From Hemileia vastatrix (taxonomy: Eukaryota > Basidiomycota > Pucciniomycetes > Pucciniales > Zaghouaniaceae), in NCBI GenBank assembly GCA_030280995.1, contig JASXTE010000005.1, positions 37,917,203-37,981,202 of the forward strand: a stretch of 64,000 bases of DNA, read 5' to 3'. This document shows positions 61,272 to 64,000 of the stretch, in pieces; the stretch's first letter is position 1; every line of letters starts with the position of its first letter. Under the pieces are notes generated by a model, which ran no database searches, was not told the DNA's origin, and was given only the letters and a program-made list of their open reading frames with translations. A program made the translations under genes and the position numbers.

Positions 61272-61503
61272 TGTTATGTACTTAGACATATATGTACTTA
61301 GCTATCACGTGACTTGTGTATATAGACTGTAGTTTGCGCAGTTGAGTAACTCCGATTCTTCTCGGAGTTCTGATACTGACGCATTACTACAGGTAAAGTA
61401 ATGATATCTGATTCTTCTCGGAGTTCTGATACTGACGCATTACTACAGGTAAAGTAATGATATCTGATTCTTCTCGGAGTTCTGATACTGACGCATTACT
61501 ACA
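61272..61503 (+). repeat. Copia-1 3' LTR
   Basis: Same as the 5' LTR but with three 56-bp units in place of two (232 against 176 bp). Confidence 0.92.
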
Positions 61504-61508
61504 GGAAC

Positions 61509-61694
61509 TGACTATTCTGATACAGCAGTGAGACTAAGAAGTAACTGGATTAATATTTAAGTTTTCTGGTGAAGAGCGTTCCACAGTGCTTTCCTCATAT
61601 AACCCCCTTATGCAATATCCCCTCTTCTGCCTTTCACAATGCATATCACCCATAGCACTTCTCCTCCTCCTCACCTCTCAATCAAATCCTAACA
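61509..61694 (-). repeat. Gypsy-3 right LTR (5' LTR), outer part
   Basis: Continues the LTR from 51006 after the second GGAAC. Ends AATCCTAACA, then TCATG, the Gypsy-3 target copy. Confidence 0.88.
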
Positions 61695-64000
61695 TCATGT
61701 AGGCTTAGTAAAAAGCCACATTTGTTGTGCTCCACTCTGATTCCTACAGTTTTCACAAGATTTTCTTACCATCTTTTGTGAGTGTTTGTTATAAGTACCT
61801 CTCCAGTCCTTTGAGTGTTTCAATATTTTTCCCTGTTACAAGTCCATTTAAAACATTGAACCATATCATTGCTTTTGAGTTTTTATTTTATAAGTATATA
61901 CCACCAGAATAAAAAACTAACATCTTCTAGCAGGTGCTAAATTTTTTTTCCTGGTGCACTGTCGTCATAAGTTGACATGGTGTATCCAATTTACTTGAGC
62001 TGGTTTCAAAAGATTTTTCACCAGCAATGTACTACTTGAAAGGTTCCATAGACTGAATTCTTCAATTTTTATGCTTTCCCATCCTTGTTTTTAAAACCTG
62101 GTGGGTTGTTTGAACATATATCTTTGTTTATGGGGCTATGCAGGTAAGCTTCTGTGATATCAAAGTTATTTATGGGCCAATTTTTTGTGGCTGAAATCTT
62201 CAGGATCAGTCTTTGTGTTGTGAATAATGCTGTTGGCACAAAAATTTAAAATTAGTCAATCTCCTTTACTTTTCTGCATCCCTATGTGACATACCTTGCT
62301 TTGAGTCATTTTTTTCCTGTCATGCTGTCTAATTTCTGAGAAAAAACCAATTTGGTGTCAAGAATTTTGGCTCCCTCTTGTGGATACTGTCTGGTCCATA
62401 CATTCAGTGAGGTAATATTTTTTATCTCTTCTTCACATACTTCCCTTCACACAGTGCTGTTGATTGACTTTTGTGCTTCCTTGAACAACTTTGGAAAATC
62501 AGTTACAGAGAAATCACAGTTCTCTAGGATAGACTGTGATACCCTCTCTTGTTCAAGTATAAGTTCTTCCTCCTGGAATTTCCCAATTTTTTTCTGTTGT
62601 TACTGTTCTTATTTCTGCCTTTTTCAACAGTAAATGAAGTTCCATTTTCTCTGCTTACTTCATGTTGTGTGATGCTGAAGTTCCTTCTTTGAAAGATGCC
62701 CATGCCAAGGACACAAACTTGTTGGTGTATGGGTTCCAGAAATAGATTCATAAGTTTTTTTTCCTGAAACACGTTATTAGGGATTTAGTTGAGGATATAT
62801 GAGGCCCATTTGAATTTGAAGCTCCAGAAAACCTTTGGTAGTTCACTTTCAAAAAGCATCATCCTCCCTGATTCAGTAAGGGGTCTATTATATTTCTCTA
62901 TCTTTCCATTTTGTTAATGGTAGTAGAGAACAATATTTTCACAGATTATTTCCTTTTCATTGAAGTAGGATGCTTTGTTTCTATTGCAGAACTCACCCCC
63001 ATTTTCTGATTGGAAGATTTTTACTGTCAATCCAGTTTGCTTTTCCAGGTTGTTAATAACATCAATCACCCACTCTCTTACCTCACTCTTGTTGTGCAAT
63101 ATATGACATTCACTGTATGATTTTGCCACATCTTTGAAGGAAAGGGCATACAGTCCATTGTCTATGGAAATTTCCTCTATGGGTCCAATAAATTCAGCAG
63201 TGAAAACCTCTAGTTTGGTAGGATGTCTACCTGTAGTTTTTAAAAATTTTTCCTGTCTGATTTTTCACACCTGACAGTCATCACAGATATTTTTTCCTGT
63301 TGGAAGCTTTACAGGTATCCCTAAAGCCATTTTTGAGTTTAATATTCTTTGGATCTTTCTGAGAATAGTGTGTCCTAAGAGAAAGTGCTAATTGTATAAT
63401 ACTTCTTAATTCTGGGCTTTCTTCCTTATCTTAGGGTAACTCAAAGGTAGCTCCAAGCTGAGAACTTGTGTCTCAATCAGCTTACGTAGCATTGCTTCAT
63501 ACAAGTAGCAGACTCTATTTAAAACAGGTTTAATTGAGATGTGGGAGACATGGACTTGTTTAGGTTTGGTCCAGATCCTTTTTTCTTAGTTGAATGAGTT
63601 AATTTATATTATTTCCTGTTGAAAGATGATGTGAAATTTATGAGAGTGTGTCATCAGTAATTGTGCTCCACTTTTAATCAAAGAAGTTGGTGAAATGAGC
63701 ATACCACTGGCTTATTTTGAATAAAACACTGTACTAATACTGATAAATTACCCAGTTTCCCCAATGAGCCAGAGAATCCTGGTCCCTGTAATGAATTTTT
63801 TTGTGCTGTTATTGGCTACTTTCATAGGCATGGATGTGTGGAATGGAATGATATTTACCAGCACTTCCAGGCTTGTGGAAAAGTGATGAGTGATTCCTGT
63901 GTCAATTAATGATGCTTGTGAGTAGTCCTCATGCTGAGTGTTTTTTCTTTGAAAATCAGTGCTTGTTTCTTCAGTCAAATAATCAACTAGCTCCATGGCA
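61695..64000 (-). pseudogene. Copia-2 pol, 5' part: protease, integrase, RT (runs off window)
   Basis: Reading from the right edge leftwards on the minus strand: protease SLIDTGITHHFSTSLEVLVN (about 63925-63865); integrase FQSENGGEFCNR (about 63010), NGKIEKYNRPLTESGRMMLF and VFWSFKFKWASYILN (62915-62790); a linker with RRKNLYLNKRG; RT with YPQEGAKILDTKLVFSQKLD, PTALFTTQRLILKISATKNW and FDITEAYLHSPINKDI (about 62400-62100). Many stops and shifts. RT continues across Gypsy-3 at 45702. The gag end and 5' LTR lie beyond 64000. This is the outermost element of the right-hand nest. Confidence 0.85.

Larger units (their letters stand above)
51007..61503 (+). mobile_element. Copia-1, young Ty1/copia retrotransposon (split by Harbinger copy 2)
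   Basis: LTRs 51007-51182 and 61272-61503, TSD GGAAC (51002-51006 and 61504-61508), purine tract GTGGGGGGC before the 3' LTR. Without the nested Harbinger element it is about 5 kb with one gag-pol frame. The LTRs match base for base as far as I can follow, apart from one extra 56-bp unit in the 3' copy, so insertion is recent. It sits in the right LTR of Gypsy-3. Confidence 0.94.
45703..61694 (-). mobile_element. Gypsy-3, minus-strand Ty3/gypsy element (split by Copia-1)
   Basis: Left LTR 45703-46011. Right LTR 50881-51006 continued at 61509-61694. The target duplication TCATG is seen at 45698-45702 and 61695-61699. A purine tract on the minus strand abuts the left LTR (46012-46040). Genes run right to left: gag, protease, RT, RNase H, integrase, all heavily decayed. 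It interrupts Copia-2 within the RT region. Confidence 0.9.

Overview
The window looks like nuclear DNA of a basidiomycete, most probably a rust fungus (Pucciniales) with a large, repeat-filled genome. Three things point that way: two host genes cut by short GT-AG introns; Ty3/gypsy, Ty1/copia and PIF/Harbinger elements; and Tet-like 2OG-Fe(II) oxygenase genes, which are expanded in rusts. The species assignment is inference; no database was searched.

Only one island, about 35.7-40.8 kb, holds ordinary host genes. These are a TAP42/alpha4-type PP2A regulator (+ strand, 3 exons) and the V-ATPase catalytic subunit A gene VMA1 (- strand, at least 10 exons), facing each other tail to tail. Almost everything else is transposon, nested in layers whose edges can be read from target-site duplications (TSDs).

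Left side: an inverted pair of LTR pieces (1-254, 1127-~1580), a half Harbinger copy (1745-4022) and AT-rich DNA to 6674. From 6675 to 34516 lies one Harbinger element (TSD ATT) blown apart by two gypsy elements. Gypsy-1 is 7245-20106 (TSD ACGT) and itself holds a CACTA-like MITE and a 1.18-kb LTR-like insert. Gypsy-2 is a chromovirus at 24265-32622 (TSD AAACC).

Right side: a minus-strand copia (Copia-2) runs from the window end to about 42.07 kb. It is split by a 2.85-kb insert of unknown class (8-bp TSD, with a CACTA-like element inside) and by Gypsy-3 (45703-61694, TSD TCATG). The right LTR of Gypsy-3 is split by Copia-1 (51007-61503, TSD GGAAC), and the end of Copia-1 pol is split by a second Harbinger copy (55678-61180, TSD ATT). 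That is a four-deep nest.

The most interesting object is the Harbinger family. When the nested insertions are ignored, both full copies carry the same three genes in the same layout: a SANT/trihelix-like DNA-binding protein with a coiled-coil tail, convergent with a TET/JBP-like dioxygenase gene, followed by a DDE_4 transposase on the same strand as the dioxygenase. A conserved tandem-repeat array sits between the convergent genes. A TET-like (5-methylcytosine oxidase-type) gene as cargo of a Harbinger transposon may be an undescribed system. It fits the decay pattern of Gypsy-2, where 8 of 11 nonsense codons in gag-pol are TGA at positions where arginine CGA is expected, as CpG deamination would produce.
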